Positions 1 to 4,822 of a stretch of DNA of 6,681 bases are shown piece after piece. Where the stretch lies: the NCBI GenBank assembly GCA_025966215.1, contig JAOPVM010000229.1:1-6681 (forward strand). Direction: 5' to 3'. Source of the stretch: Klenkia sp. (lineage in GTDB: Bacteria > Actinomycetota > Actinomycetes > Mycobacteriales > Geodermatophilaceae). The notes under the pieces were generated by a model, which was not told where the DNA came from, made no database searches, and was given only the letters and a program-made list of their open reading frames with translations. A program made the position numbers and the translations under genes. Each line of letters begins with the position of its first letter. Within the stretch, counting starts at the first letter, position 1.

Positions 1-1
1 C

Positions 2-460
2 ATCGGCGGCGGTGGCGGGGTCGCCGCGCTCTGGCTGCTGCAGGGCATGCGCCCCGACGGCGTCCTCACCGCGTTGGACGCCGACCCCACCGAGCTGCGC
101 GCCGCCCGCCGGACCTTCGCCGACGCCGGCGTCGGCGGCGGCCGGACCCGGCTGATCTTCGGCACCGTCGGCGAGGTGCTCCCCCGGCTGTCGACCGGGG
201 CCTACGACATCGTCACCTGCGCCGGCCCGCCGGCGGAGTACTCCAAGCAGCTGTCCGCCCTCCTGGGCCTGGTGCGCCCGGGCGGCTCCCTGGTGCTGCA
301 CGGCATCACCGACTCCCACGTCGGGGACCGCAAGCAGCGCGACCCCCAGACGGTGGCCTGGCGGGAGATGGTGCGTGGGGTGAAGGACGACGAGGGGCTG
401 GTCTGCGCGGTGGTCCCGGTCGGCGCGGGCCTGCTCGTGGCCACCAAGCGCGCCGACTAG
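2..460 (+). CDS. Class I SAM-dependent O-methyltransferase, 5' end missing
   Basis: The reading frame is open from the left edge and ends at TAG 458-460, so only the C-terminal 152 residues are present. The visible protein begins inside the SAM-binding motif (IGGGGGVAALWLL), followed by the acidic end of strand beta-2 (LDADP) that normally contacts the SAM ribose. YDIVTCAGPP then fits the strand beta-4 region, and LVRPGGSLVLHG is the usual post-motif III strand-turn. This layout fits small soluble O-methyltransferases of the catechol-O-methyltransferase-like family (Methyltransf_3), such as mycobacterial Rv1220c, which also lies near glgC and glgA. The methyl acceptor cannot be deduced. The metal-binding DxxxxxxxY region expected in this family is not clear: AGPPAEY replaces the usual acidic signature. 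The exact subfamily is therefore uncertain. The gene converges on the 2H-phosphoesterase gene and their stop codons overlap. Confidence 0.8.
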   Translation: MGGGGGVAALWLLQGMRPDGVLTALDADPTELRAARRTFADAGVGGGRTRLIFGTVGEVLPRLSTGAYDIVTCAGPPAEYSKQLSALLGLVRPGGSLVLHGITDSHVGDRKQRDPQTVAWREMVRGVKDDEGLVCAVVPVGAGLLVATKRAD

Positions 461-954
461 AACGCGAAGCGCTCCACCGGCTCCCACGGCCCGCCCAGGT
501 AGCGCCACAGCCCCAACCCGACGGCGGGCACCCGCTCCGGGGTGAACGCCGCAGCCAGGTCTGCGTGCAACGCCCTGGCCTGCTCGGGACGGACCTTGTT
601 CTGCACCGTGACGTGCGGGTGCCGCCAGGACGCGTCCTGCCGGGTGAGCCAGGGCGCCCAGGACCGGGCCAGGTCCGCGCGCAGTGCGGTCAGCTCGGGA
701 GCGGCGAGGTCGTAGGCCACCCCGCGGCCCAGCAGCCTCGGTCCGGTGACCTGCACGTCGAACGGCGCCCGGTCGGCCGCCGTCCCCAGGTCGGTGGTGA
801 CGGCCTCGAGGTGCTCACCGGGCACCGCGTGGAACAGCGTGACGTGTGCCTGCAGGTGGTTGCGGTCGACCGGGAAGTGCTGCTCGCGCAACCGGTCGAA
901 CCGGCCCTGCGCGTCCTCGGCGAGGAGCAGGGTGACCACCAGGGGCGCGGTCAC
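457..954 (-). CDS. 2H phosphoesterase superfamily protein ('2'-5' RNA ligase' family)
   Basis: A 165-residue soluble protein with the two HxT signature motifs of the 2H phosphoesterase fold: H37-V-T39 (AHVTLF) and H114-V-T116 (HPHVTV). Their spacing of 77 residues and the total length fit the ThpR/LigT-like '2'-5' RNA ligase' family. Family members act on 2',3'-cyclic phosphate or 2'-5' linked RNA ends, or on cyclic nucleotide products. The native substrate of the bacterial members is mostly unknown, and 'ligase' is a historical name. I chose the GTG start at 954-952 because it overlaps the glgC stop as GTGA. This implies translational coupling, and the family fold begins right there ([12 protein letters not shown]). 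Reading further upstream in the same frame gives an Arg/Gly-rich stretch antisense-like to nothing known, in frame-shadow of glgC. It is the second gene of a glgC operon, and its stop overlaps that of the convergent methyltransferase. Confidence 0.85.
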   Translation of the reverse strand: MTAPLVVTLLLAEDAQGRFDRLREQHFPVDRNHLQAHVTLFHAVPGEHLEAVTTDLGTAADRAPFDVQVTGPRLLGRGVAYDLAAPELTALRADLARSWAPWLTRQDASWRHPHVTVQNKVRPEQARALHADLAAAFTPERVPAVGLGLWRYLGGPWEPVERFAF

Positions 955-2171
955 ACGATCGCGCGGGCGCCCTTGCCCAGCACCGTGACCCCGCCGGCGC
1001 TGACGTGGTAACGGGTGCGGTCCTCGTCGAGGTCCACCCCGATCCGGGCCCACGGCGGGACGACGACGTTCTTGTCCAGGATCGCCCGGCGGACGACCGC
1101 GCCCTCGCCGATGTGCACACCGTCCATCAGCACGCTGTCCTCGACGGTGCTGGCCCGGTCCACGCGCACGCCGGGGCTGAGCACCGAACCGCGCACCGAC
1201 CCGCCACCGACGATGACCCCGGCACTGACCATGGAGTCCTCGGCGCGCCCGCCGAGCACGAACTTGGCCGGCGGGAGCTGCGGGGGCAGCGTGTAGATCG
1301 GCCACCGGTCGTTGTAGAGGTTGAACACCGGGGTGACCGACCGCAGGTCCATGTGGGAGTCGTAGTAGGAGTCCATCGTCCCCACGTCACGCCAGTAGCC
1401 GTGGTCGCGGTCGGTGGCCCCGGGCACCACGTTGGTGGTGAAGTCGTAGACCCAGGCCTCGCCCCTGTCGGCGAGCATCGGCATGATCGACCCGCCCATG
1501 TCGTGCACCGACGACTCGTCCTCGGCGTCGGCGCGCAGGGCCTCCAGCAGCGCGTCGGTGGTGAAGACGTAGTTGCCCATCGAGGCGAAGCTCTCCTCGG
1601 GCGAGTCCGGCAGGCCGGGCGGGTCCGCGGGCTTCTCCAGGAAGCTCTTCACCTTGCCCTCGGCGGTGGCGTCGATGACACCGAACTCGGTGGCCTCGTG
1701 CCGCGGCACCCGCAGCCCGGCGACGGTGACACCGGCCCCGGTCTGCAGGTGCTGGTCGATCATCTGCGAGGGGTCCATGCGGTAGACGTGGTCGGCGCCG
1801 AAGACCACGACGATCTCCGGGCGGGCGTCGTAGATCAGGTTCAGCGACTGGAAGATCGCGTCGGCGCTGCCGGTGAACCAGCGCGGGCCCAGCCGCTGCT
1901 GGGCGGGCACCGGAGTGACGTAGTTGCCCAGCAGGCTGCTCATCCGCCACGTGGTGGTGATGTGCCGGTCCAGCGAGTGGCTCTTGTACTGCGTCAGCAC
2001 GGCGATCTGTCGGATCTCGGCGTTCACCAGGTTGGACAGCACGAAGTCGATCAACCGGTAGTTGCCGCCGAACGGGACGGCGGGCTTGGCCCGGTCCTGG
2101 GTCAGCGGGGAGAGTCGCTTCCCCTCTCCACCGGCGAGGACGATGCCGAGGACCCGCGGGCTGCCACGCAT
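951..2171 (-). CDS. glgC: Glucose-1-phosphate adenylyltransferase (ADP-glucose pyrophosphorylase)
   Basis: This enzyme makes ADP-glucose and pyrophosphate from ATP and glucose-1-phosphate, the committed step of bacterial glycogen and alpha-glucan synthesis in the cytoplasm. The 406 residues match the actinobacterial GlgC length. The N-terminal nucleotidyltransferase domain shows the pyrophosphorylase signature [13 protein letters not shown] (12-24), [17 protein letters not shown] (27-43), GSADAI (101-106), the catalytic-region GADHVYRMD (125-133, with D127), EFGVID (162-167) and FLEKP (177-181), where K180 is the expected glucose-1-phosphate-binding lysine. From about residue 300 the C-terminus turns into a left-handed beta-helix of hexapeptide repeats (for example [20 protein letters not shown]) typical of the allosteric half. 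The ATG at 2171-2169 gives a complete N-terminus and sits 6 bases after a -10-like TAGGTT with no Shine-Dalgarno, so the mRNA may be leaderless. Its stop overlaps the start of the 2H-phosphoesterase gene. It is divergent from glgA. Confidence 0.97.
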   Translation of the reverse strand: MRGSPRVLGIVLAGGEGKRLSPLTQDRAKPAVPFGGNYRLIDFVLSNLVNAEIRQIAVLTQYKSHSLDRHITTTWRMSSLLGNYVTPVPAQQRLGPRWFTGSADAIFQSLNLIYDARPEIVVVFGADHVYRMDPSQMIDQHLQTGAGVTVAGLRVPRHEATEFGVIDATAEGKVKSFLEKPADPPGLPDSPEESFASMGNYVFTTDALLEALRADAEDESSVHDMGGSIMPMLADRGEAWVYDFTTNVVPGATDRDHGYWRDVGTMDSYYDSHMDLRSVTPVFNLYNDRWPIYTLPPQLPPAKFVLGGRAEDSMVSAGVIVGGGSVRGSVLSPGVRVDRASTVEDSVLMDGVHIGEGAVVRRAILDKNVVVPPWARIGVDLDEDRTRYHVSAGGVTVLGKGARAIV

Positions 2172-2177
2172 GTGATC

Positions 2178-2183
2178 AACCTA
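2178..2183 (-). promoter_or_regulatory. Putative -10 element of glgC (leaderless start)
   Basis: On the minus strand the bases read TAGGTT, matching the actinobacterial -10 pattern TANNNT. They are followed by GATCAC and then the glgC ATG. Six bases between the -10 and the start codon puts the expected transcription start at or within a base or two of the A of the ATG. No purine-rich Shine-Dalgarno lies between them. I see no convincing -35 box about 17 bases upstream. The position is seen in the sequence; leaderless initiation is inferred. Confidence 0.6.
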
Positions 2184-2195
2184 ATGCCCTCTGCC

Positions 2196-2213
2196 GCCCG
2201 GTGCGCACCCGGT
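2196..2213. promoter_or_regulatory. Dyad in the glgC-glgA divergent spacer
   Basis: A perfect 10-bp palindrome, GGTGCGCACC (2200-2209), lies in the shared upstream region. After one mismatched pair the symmetry resumes for two more pairs (CC at 2197-2198 with GG at 2211-2212). It is centred about 22 bases upstream of the glgC -10 and 52 bases upstream of the glgA -10. That is a reasonable place for a repressor or activator site acting on both genes. In DNA this GC-rich a 10-bp palindrome can arise by chance, so the regulatory role is only a suggestion. Confidence 0.25.
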
Positions 2214-2255
2214 CGTCGCGCCGACCGCCCGCTGCGGGCGCGCCCCCCGCCGCCT

Positions 2256-2261
2256 TAGGGT
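2256..2261 (+). promoter_or_regulatory. Putative -10 element of glgA (leaderless start)
   Basis: TAGGGT matches TANNNT and is followed by CTGCCGC and then the glgA ATG at 2269, a 7-base gap that would place the transcription start on the A of the start codon. No Shine-Dalgarno is present in the gap, and no recognisable -35 is seen. The arrangement mirrors that of glgC on the other strand. Confidence 0.6.
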
Positions 2262-2268
2262 CTGCCGC

Positions 2269-3441
2269 ATGCGCGTGGGAGTCGTCACCCGGGAATGGCC
2301 GCCGGACGTCTACGGGGGCGCCGGCGTCCACGTCGAGCACCTGGTGGCCGCGATGCGGGAGCTGGCCGACGGGCCCGAGCTCGACGTGCACTGCTTCGGC
2401 GGCCCGCGCACCGACGCCACCGCGCACGCCGTCCCGGCCGGCCTCGCCGGGGCCAACGGCGCGCTGCAGGCCGTCGGGGTGGACGTGGAGATCGCCGCGG
2501 CGCTGGGCGGGGCCGACCTGGTGCACTCGCACACCTGGTACGCCAACCACGCCGGACAGCTGGCCTCGCTGGTGCACGGCATCCCGCACGTGGTCACCGC
2601 GCACTCCCTCGAGCCGCGCCGGCCGTGGAAGGCCGAGCAGCTGGGCGGGGGCTACCGGCTCTCCAGCTGGGTCGAGCGCACCGCCTACCTGGCCGCCGAC
2701 GCCGTCGTCGCGGTCAGCAACGGGATGCGCACCGACGTGCTGGACGCCTACCCCGACCTCGACCCGGCGAAGGTGCTGGTCGTGGGCAACGGCGTGGACG
2801 CCCAGGCCTACCGGCCCACCCCCGACGACGACGTCGTCCGCTCGGTGGGCGTGGACCCCGCCCGGCCCTATGCCCTCTTCGTCGGCCGGATCACCCGACA
2901 GAAGGGCCTGGTGCACCTGCTGGCCGCCGCCGAGCAGCTGCCCGAGCACGCCGGCCTGGTGCTGTGCGCCGGTGCCGCGGACACCCCGGCCGAGCGCCAG
3001 CAGGTCGCCGACGCCGTCGCCGAGCTGCAGGCCCGGCGCACCGGGGTGGTCTGGATCGAGGAGATGCTGCCGCGCGAGAAGCTGGTGCCGCTGATCACCG
3101 GGGCGACGGTGTTCGTCGTCCCGTCGGTGTACGAGCCGCTGGGCATCGTGAACCTGGAGGCCGCCGCCTGCGGCACCGCCGTGGTGGCCTCGGCCGTGGG
3201 CGGGATCCCCGAGGTCGTCGACGACGGGCGGACCGGGCTGCTGGTGCCCTACGACGAGGCCGACCCGGTCGCCTTCGCCACGGGCCTGGCCGCCCGGATG
3301 GCCGAGCTGCTCGCCGACCCCGACCGGGCCGCCCGGATGGGCGCGGCCGGGCGCGAGCGGGTGCTGGCCGAGTTCGGCTGGCCGGCGATCGCCCGGCAGA
3401 CCGTGGACGTCTACACCCGGGTGCTCGCCGCCCGCGGGTAG
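2269..3441 (+). CDS. glgA: GT4 ADP-glucose-dependent alpha-glucan glycosyltransferase (GlgA/GlgM type)
   Basis: A 390-residue GT-B fold retaining glycosyltransferase of family GT4. The N-terminal Rossmann domain opens with REWPPDVYGGAGVHV (8-22), the acceptor-side glycine loop, and carries VHSHTWYANHAG (85-96) and TAHSLEP (110-116). The C-terminal donor-binding domain has FVGRITRQKG (204-213), with R207 and K212 in the usual phosphate-contacting positions. It also has the E-x7-E element PSVYEPLGIVNLEAAACG (E289 and E297), then GGIPEVVDDGRTGLLV. At about 390 residues it resembles the mycobacterial Rv1212c type rather than the roughly 480-residue GT5 GlgA of enterobacteria. The Rv1212c enzyme (GlgM) was shown to make maltose-1-phosphate from ADP-glucose and glucose-1-phosphate, feeding GlgE. 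Annotation databases usually call such genes glycogen synthase, so GlgM is the likelier real activity here. It lies divergent from glgC, which supplies its donor. The start is supported by the conserved N-terminus and the -10 seven bases upstream. Confidence 0.93.
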   Translation: MRVGVVTREWPPDVYGGAGVHVEHLVAAMRELADGPELDVHCFGGPRTDATAHAVPAGLAGANGALQAVGVDVEIAAALGGADLVHSHTWYANHAGQLASLVHGIPHVVTAHSLEPRRPWKAEQLGGGYRLSSWVERTAYLAADAVVAVSNGMRTDVLDAYPDLDPAKVLVVGNGVDAQAYRPTPDDDVVRSVGVDPARPYALFVGRITRQKGLVHLLAAAEQLPEHAGLVLCAGAADTPAERQQVADAVAELQARRTGVVWIEEMLPREKLVPLITGATVFVVPSVYEPLGIVNLEAAACGTAVVASAVGGIPEVVDDGRTGLLVPYDEADPVAFATGLAARMAELLADPDRAARMGAAGRERVLAEFGWPAIARQTVDVYTRVLAARG

Positions 3442-3455
3442 GACAGCGCCGCCCC

Positions 3456-3475
3456 GACCCCCAGGGCCGGGGGTC
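3456..3475 (+). terminator. GC-rich hairpin after glgA
   Basis: A perfect 7-bp stem, GACCCCC (3456-3462) with GGGGGTC (3469-3475), closes a 6-base loop 15 bases after the glgA stop. A competing fold pairs the GGGGG at 3469-3473 with the C run at 3481-3486. There is no T-tract, as is common for actinobacterial terminators. Whether it stops transcription before the signalling genes is inferred from position only. The remaining bases up to 3542 hold no gene or TANNNT element that I can see. Confidence 0.4.
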
Positions 3476-3552
3476 CCGGTCCCCCCTGGTGCGGGGCTGC
3501 GCGAGCGCTCCACCGGTGCCACCCTCGGGCAGGACGACGGTCGGGAGGCCAC

Positions 3553-3966
3553 GTGATCACGGTGCTCGTCGCCGACGACCACCCACTGGTCCGGCACAGC
3601 GTGGTCGACCTCCTGCACCAGACCCACGACATCCGGGTGGTGGCCGAGTGCGCCGACGGCGACGAGGTGCTCCCCGCCGTCCTGCGCCTGGCCCCGGACG
3701 TGGCGCTGCTGGACCTGCGGATGCCCCGACTGTCCGGTCTGGAGGCCACCCGCCTGGTCCGGGCCGCCTCGGCCACGCGGGTGCTGGTGCTGACCGGCAG
3801 CTGGTCGGCCGACCTCGGGGCCAGCGCCGCGGCGGCGGGGGCCGCCGGCGTCGTCCTCAAGGGCGAGGACCCGATGCTGCTCCCGCACCTGGTCCGGCTC
3901 GTGGCCGCCGGGGAGCCACTGGGTGACGCCCGTCCTGCAGGAACGCACCTCCCGCGGTCACGGTGA
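3553..3966 (+). CDS. Receiver-only response regulator (NarL-type REC, no output domain), probably frameshifted at its 3' end
   Basis: As read, 137 residues beginning at GTG 3553, with GGGAGG (3543-3548) four bases upstream. The receiver is complete. Acidic pair D8-D9 (VADDHP), phospho-acceptor D54 (LLDLRMP), T81 (VLTG) and K103 (VLKGED) are all in place, so it should accept phosphate from a kinase in Mg2+-dependent fashion. Sequence style (DDHPLVR, DGDEVLPAVLRLAPDVALLDLRMPRLSGLEATR) is that of NarL/FixJ regulators, but no LuxR-type helix-turn-helix follows in any frame. The last 16 codons (from 3916) suddenly use many A/T-ending codons (7 of 16), unlike the rest. The adjacent frame carries a more typical helix-5 continuation (see 3914-4039). 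It may act as a phosphate sink or as a modulator for the neighbouring kinase-regulator pair; this is inference. It heads the cluster with the next two genes. Confidence 0.8.
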   Translation: MITVLVADDHPLVRHSVVDLLHQTHDIRVVAECADGDEVLPAVLRLAPDVALLDLRMPRLSGLEATRLVRAASATRVLVLTGSWSADLGASAAAAGAAGVVLKGEDPMLLPHLVRLVAAGEPLGDARPAGTHLPRSR

Positions 3967-4039
3967 GTCACGACACGACCAGCGGTCCCCGCGGGTCCTC
4001 CCTCCGGAGGAGGTGTGGGCCGAGGGCCTGTTGACCTGA
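3914..4039 (+). other. Alternative-frame C-terminal tail of the receiver gene
   Basis: If one G of the GGGG run at 3910-3913 is skipped, the receiver reads on as AAGSHWVTPVLQER and continues for 41 codons to TGA 4037-4039, giving a protein of about 161 residues. The WVTPVLQER stretch is what I expect just after the last helix of actinobacterial NarL-type receivers. This frame also keeps high G/C in third positions (only 6 of 41 codons end in A or T). The distal part (ending in PPEEVWAEGLLT) resembles no domain I know, so even the longer product lacks a DNA-binding domain. A sequencing or assembly indel, a real mutation, or ribosomal slippage at the G run could all explain it. Confidence 0.5.
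3996..4014 (+). promoter_or_regulatory. Shine-Dalgarno-like GGAGGAGG paired in a hairpin
   Basis: TCCTCC (3996-4001) can pair perfectly with GGAGGA (4006-4011) across the loop CTCC, burying an exceptionally strong Shine-Dalgarno-like GGAGGAGG (4006-4013). A GTG at 4015 follows and would add 31 Pro-rich residues to the downstream response regulator. However, 8 of the first 21 of those codons end in A or T, so I doubt it is the used start. If the receiver tail frame (3914-4039) is real, this stretch is coding and the pairing may be incidental. Confidence 0.3.
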
Positions 4040-4059
4040 GGGCGCCCCCGCGGTGTGGT
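4031..4059 (+). promoter_or_regulatory. Possible promoter of the second response regulator
   Basis: TTGACC (4031-4036) is a good -35 match. After exactly 17 bases comes TGTGGT (4054-4059), a fair but not ideal -10 (consensus TANNNT has A at the second position). Initiation would fall near 4066, giving a leader of about 40 bases before the GTG at 4108. The weak -10 keeps confidence low. Confidence 0.3.
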
Positions 4060-4072
4060 GACCCACCTCACC
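4052..4072. promoter_or_regulatory. 21-bp dyad overlapping the putative -10 (operator or RNA hairpin)
   Basis: GGTGTGGTG (4052-4060) faces CCACCTCACC (4063-4072). From the outside in, eight of nine pairs match, the only mismatch being 4056 with 4068, around a 3-base centre. As DNA, the two near-symmetric half-sites sit across the -10 and expected start of the promoter for the second response regulator, where a repressor or an autoregulating NarL-type dimer could bind. As RNA it would form a stable hairpin. The symmetry is seen directly; the role is inferred. Confidence 0.4.
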
Positions 4073-4107
4073 TGCAACCGCGCCCCCCGAGCCCCCCCGA
4101 GGCCCCC

Positions 4108-4797
4108 GTGCCGACTGTCCTGGCCCCCACTGCGTCGTTGCGCACCGTGCTGGTCGTCGACGACCACCGCAGCTTCGCCGAGCTGCTGTCCGCCGCCCTG
4201 GGACAGGCCGGGATGCTCCCGGTGGGTGTGGCCGGCTCCTTCGACGAGGCCGTCGAGGCGGTCCTGCGGCTGCGGCCCGACGTCGTCGTGATGGACGTGC
4301 AGATGCCCGGGCAGGACGGCATCGCGGCCACCCGACGGATCCGCGAGCTGGCCCCGGACACCGTCATCGCGGTGGTCACCGCGCACAGCGACCCCGACTG
4401 GGTGGCCCGGGCCGGCCAGGCTGGAGCATCGGCGTTCATCCCGAAGAACGGGTCGTTGACCGAGATGATCGAGGTGCTGGACCACTGTCGCGCCGGGCAG
4501 ATGCTGGTGGCCCGGTCGGTCTTCACCCACCCCGCTGTGCCCGCCGTGCCCGGGCCGGGGCCGGGGCCGGCCGCCCCGCGGCTGACCGACCGGGAACGTG
4601 ACGTGCTGGCCTGCCTGGGCCGCGGCATGCCGGTGAAGTCCGCCGCGCGGGTCCTGGGCATCAGCCTGGAGACCTGCCGGGGCTACGTGAAGTCGCTGCA
4701 CCACAAGCTCGACGCGAGCTCCCAGCTCGAGGTCGTCATCCGGGCCCAGGCCCTGGGGCTGGTCGATGTCCCGGACTCCCCCGCGGTCGGCCGCTGA
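4108..4797 (+). CDS. NarL/LuxR-family two-component response regulator
   Basis: A 229-residue cytoplasmic transcription regulator. The receiver (about 11-130) has D18-D19 (VVDDH), phospho-acceptor D63 (VVMDVQMPGQDG), T91 (VVTAHS) and K113 (FIPKNGS). A Pro/Gly/Ala linker (142-157, PGPGPGPA) leads to the LuxR-type helix-turn-helix (about 157-218): LTDRERDVLACLGRGM, then AARVLGISLETCRGYVKSLHHKL, where the recognition helix lies. The usual TVKNHV of this family is changed to TCRGYV, so DNA specificity may be unusual. I chose GTG 4108, which has GAGG (4099-4102) five bases upstream and starts right before the receiver strand. A longer form from GTG 4015 would add a Pro-rich segment with poor third-position G/C. 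The stop is 25 bases before the kinase start, so the two are very likely one operon, and the kinase is its likely partner. Targets are unknown. Confidence 0.9.
   Translation: MPTVLAPTASLRTVLVVDDHRSFAELLSAALGQAGMLPVGVAGSFDEAVEAVLRLRPDVVVMDVQMPGQDGIAATRRIRELAPDTVIAVVTAHSDPDWVARAGQAGASAFIPKNGSLTEMIEVLDHCRAGQMLVARSVFTHPAVPAVPGPGPGPAAPRLTDRERDVLACLGRGMPVKSAARVLGISLETCRGYVKSLHHKLDASSQLEVVIRAQALGLVDVPDSPAVGR
4552..4572 (+). repeat. GGGGCC short tandem repeat in the regulator linker
   Basis: About three copies of a GGGGCC unit lie inside the coding sequence and encode the alternating Pro-Gly linker between receiver and helix-turn-helix. Such hexamer repeats keep the frame when they expand or shrink, so linker length may vary between strains. 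It also lies in a region prone to sequencing errors. Confidence 0.5.
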
Positions 4798-4809
4798 CGG
4801 CCCCCTGCC

Positions 4810-4817
4810 GGGAGGGG
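4810..4817 (+). promoter_or_regulatory. Ribosome binding site deciding the kinase start
   Basis: GGGAGGGG ends five bases before GTG 4823, a near-ideal spacing. The upstream in-frame ATG at 4766 overlaps the preceding regulator gene and has only weak GGGG-like bases before it, so 4823 is preferred. Confidence 0.65.
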
Positions 4818-4822
4818 CGGTC

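Noticed and set aside
957..1305. Upstream extension of the 2H-phosphoesterase frame into glgC by 117 codons.
   Set aside because: The extension is Arg-rich shadow sequence with no resemblance to the family. The family fold begins at the GTG overlapping the glgC stop.
1005..2258. Rightward open frame of about 417 codons antisense to glgC.
   Set aside because: Composition (Val/His/Gly/Arg-rich repeats) is that of a mirror of a GC3-rich gene, and glgC on the other strand has every family motif.
2176..3948. Long open frames opposite and alongside glgA and the receiver gene, in both strands, up to about 590 codons.
   Set aside because: Their products are Arg/Gly/Pro- or His/Val-rich low-complexity strings with no family motifs. 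They arise because stop codons are rare in such GC-rich DNA. The opposing frames contain clear glycosyltransferase and receiver motifs.
4013..4039. An 8-codon leader peptide (VWAEGLLT) starting right at the GGAGGAGG.
   Set aside because: It is in the same frame as the alternative tail of the receiver gene, which explains it better. The GTG also overlaps the Shine-Dalgarno itself.
4766..4822. ATG 4766 as the kinase start, overlapping the regulator gene.
   Set aside because: It lacks a good Shine-Dalgarno and adds a Pro/Gly-rich segment ahead of the first membrane helix. GTG 4823 has an excellent site five bases away. It is not fully excluded.
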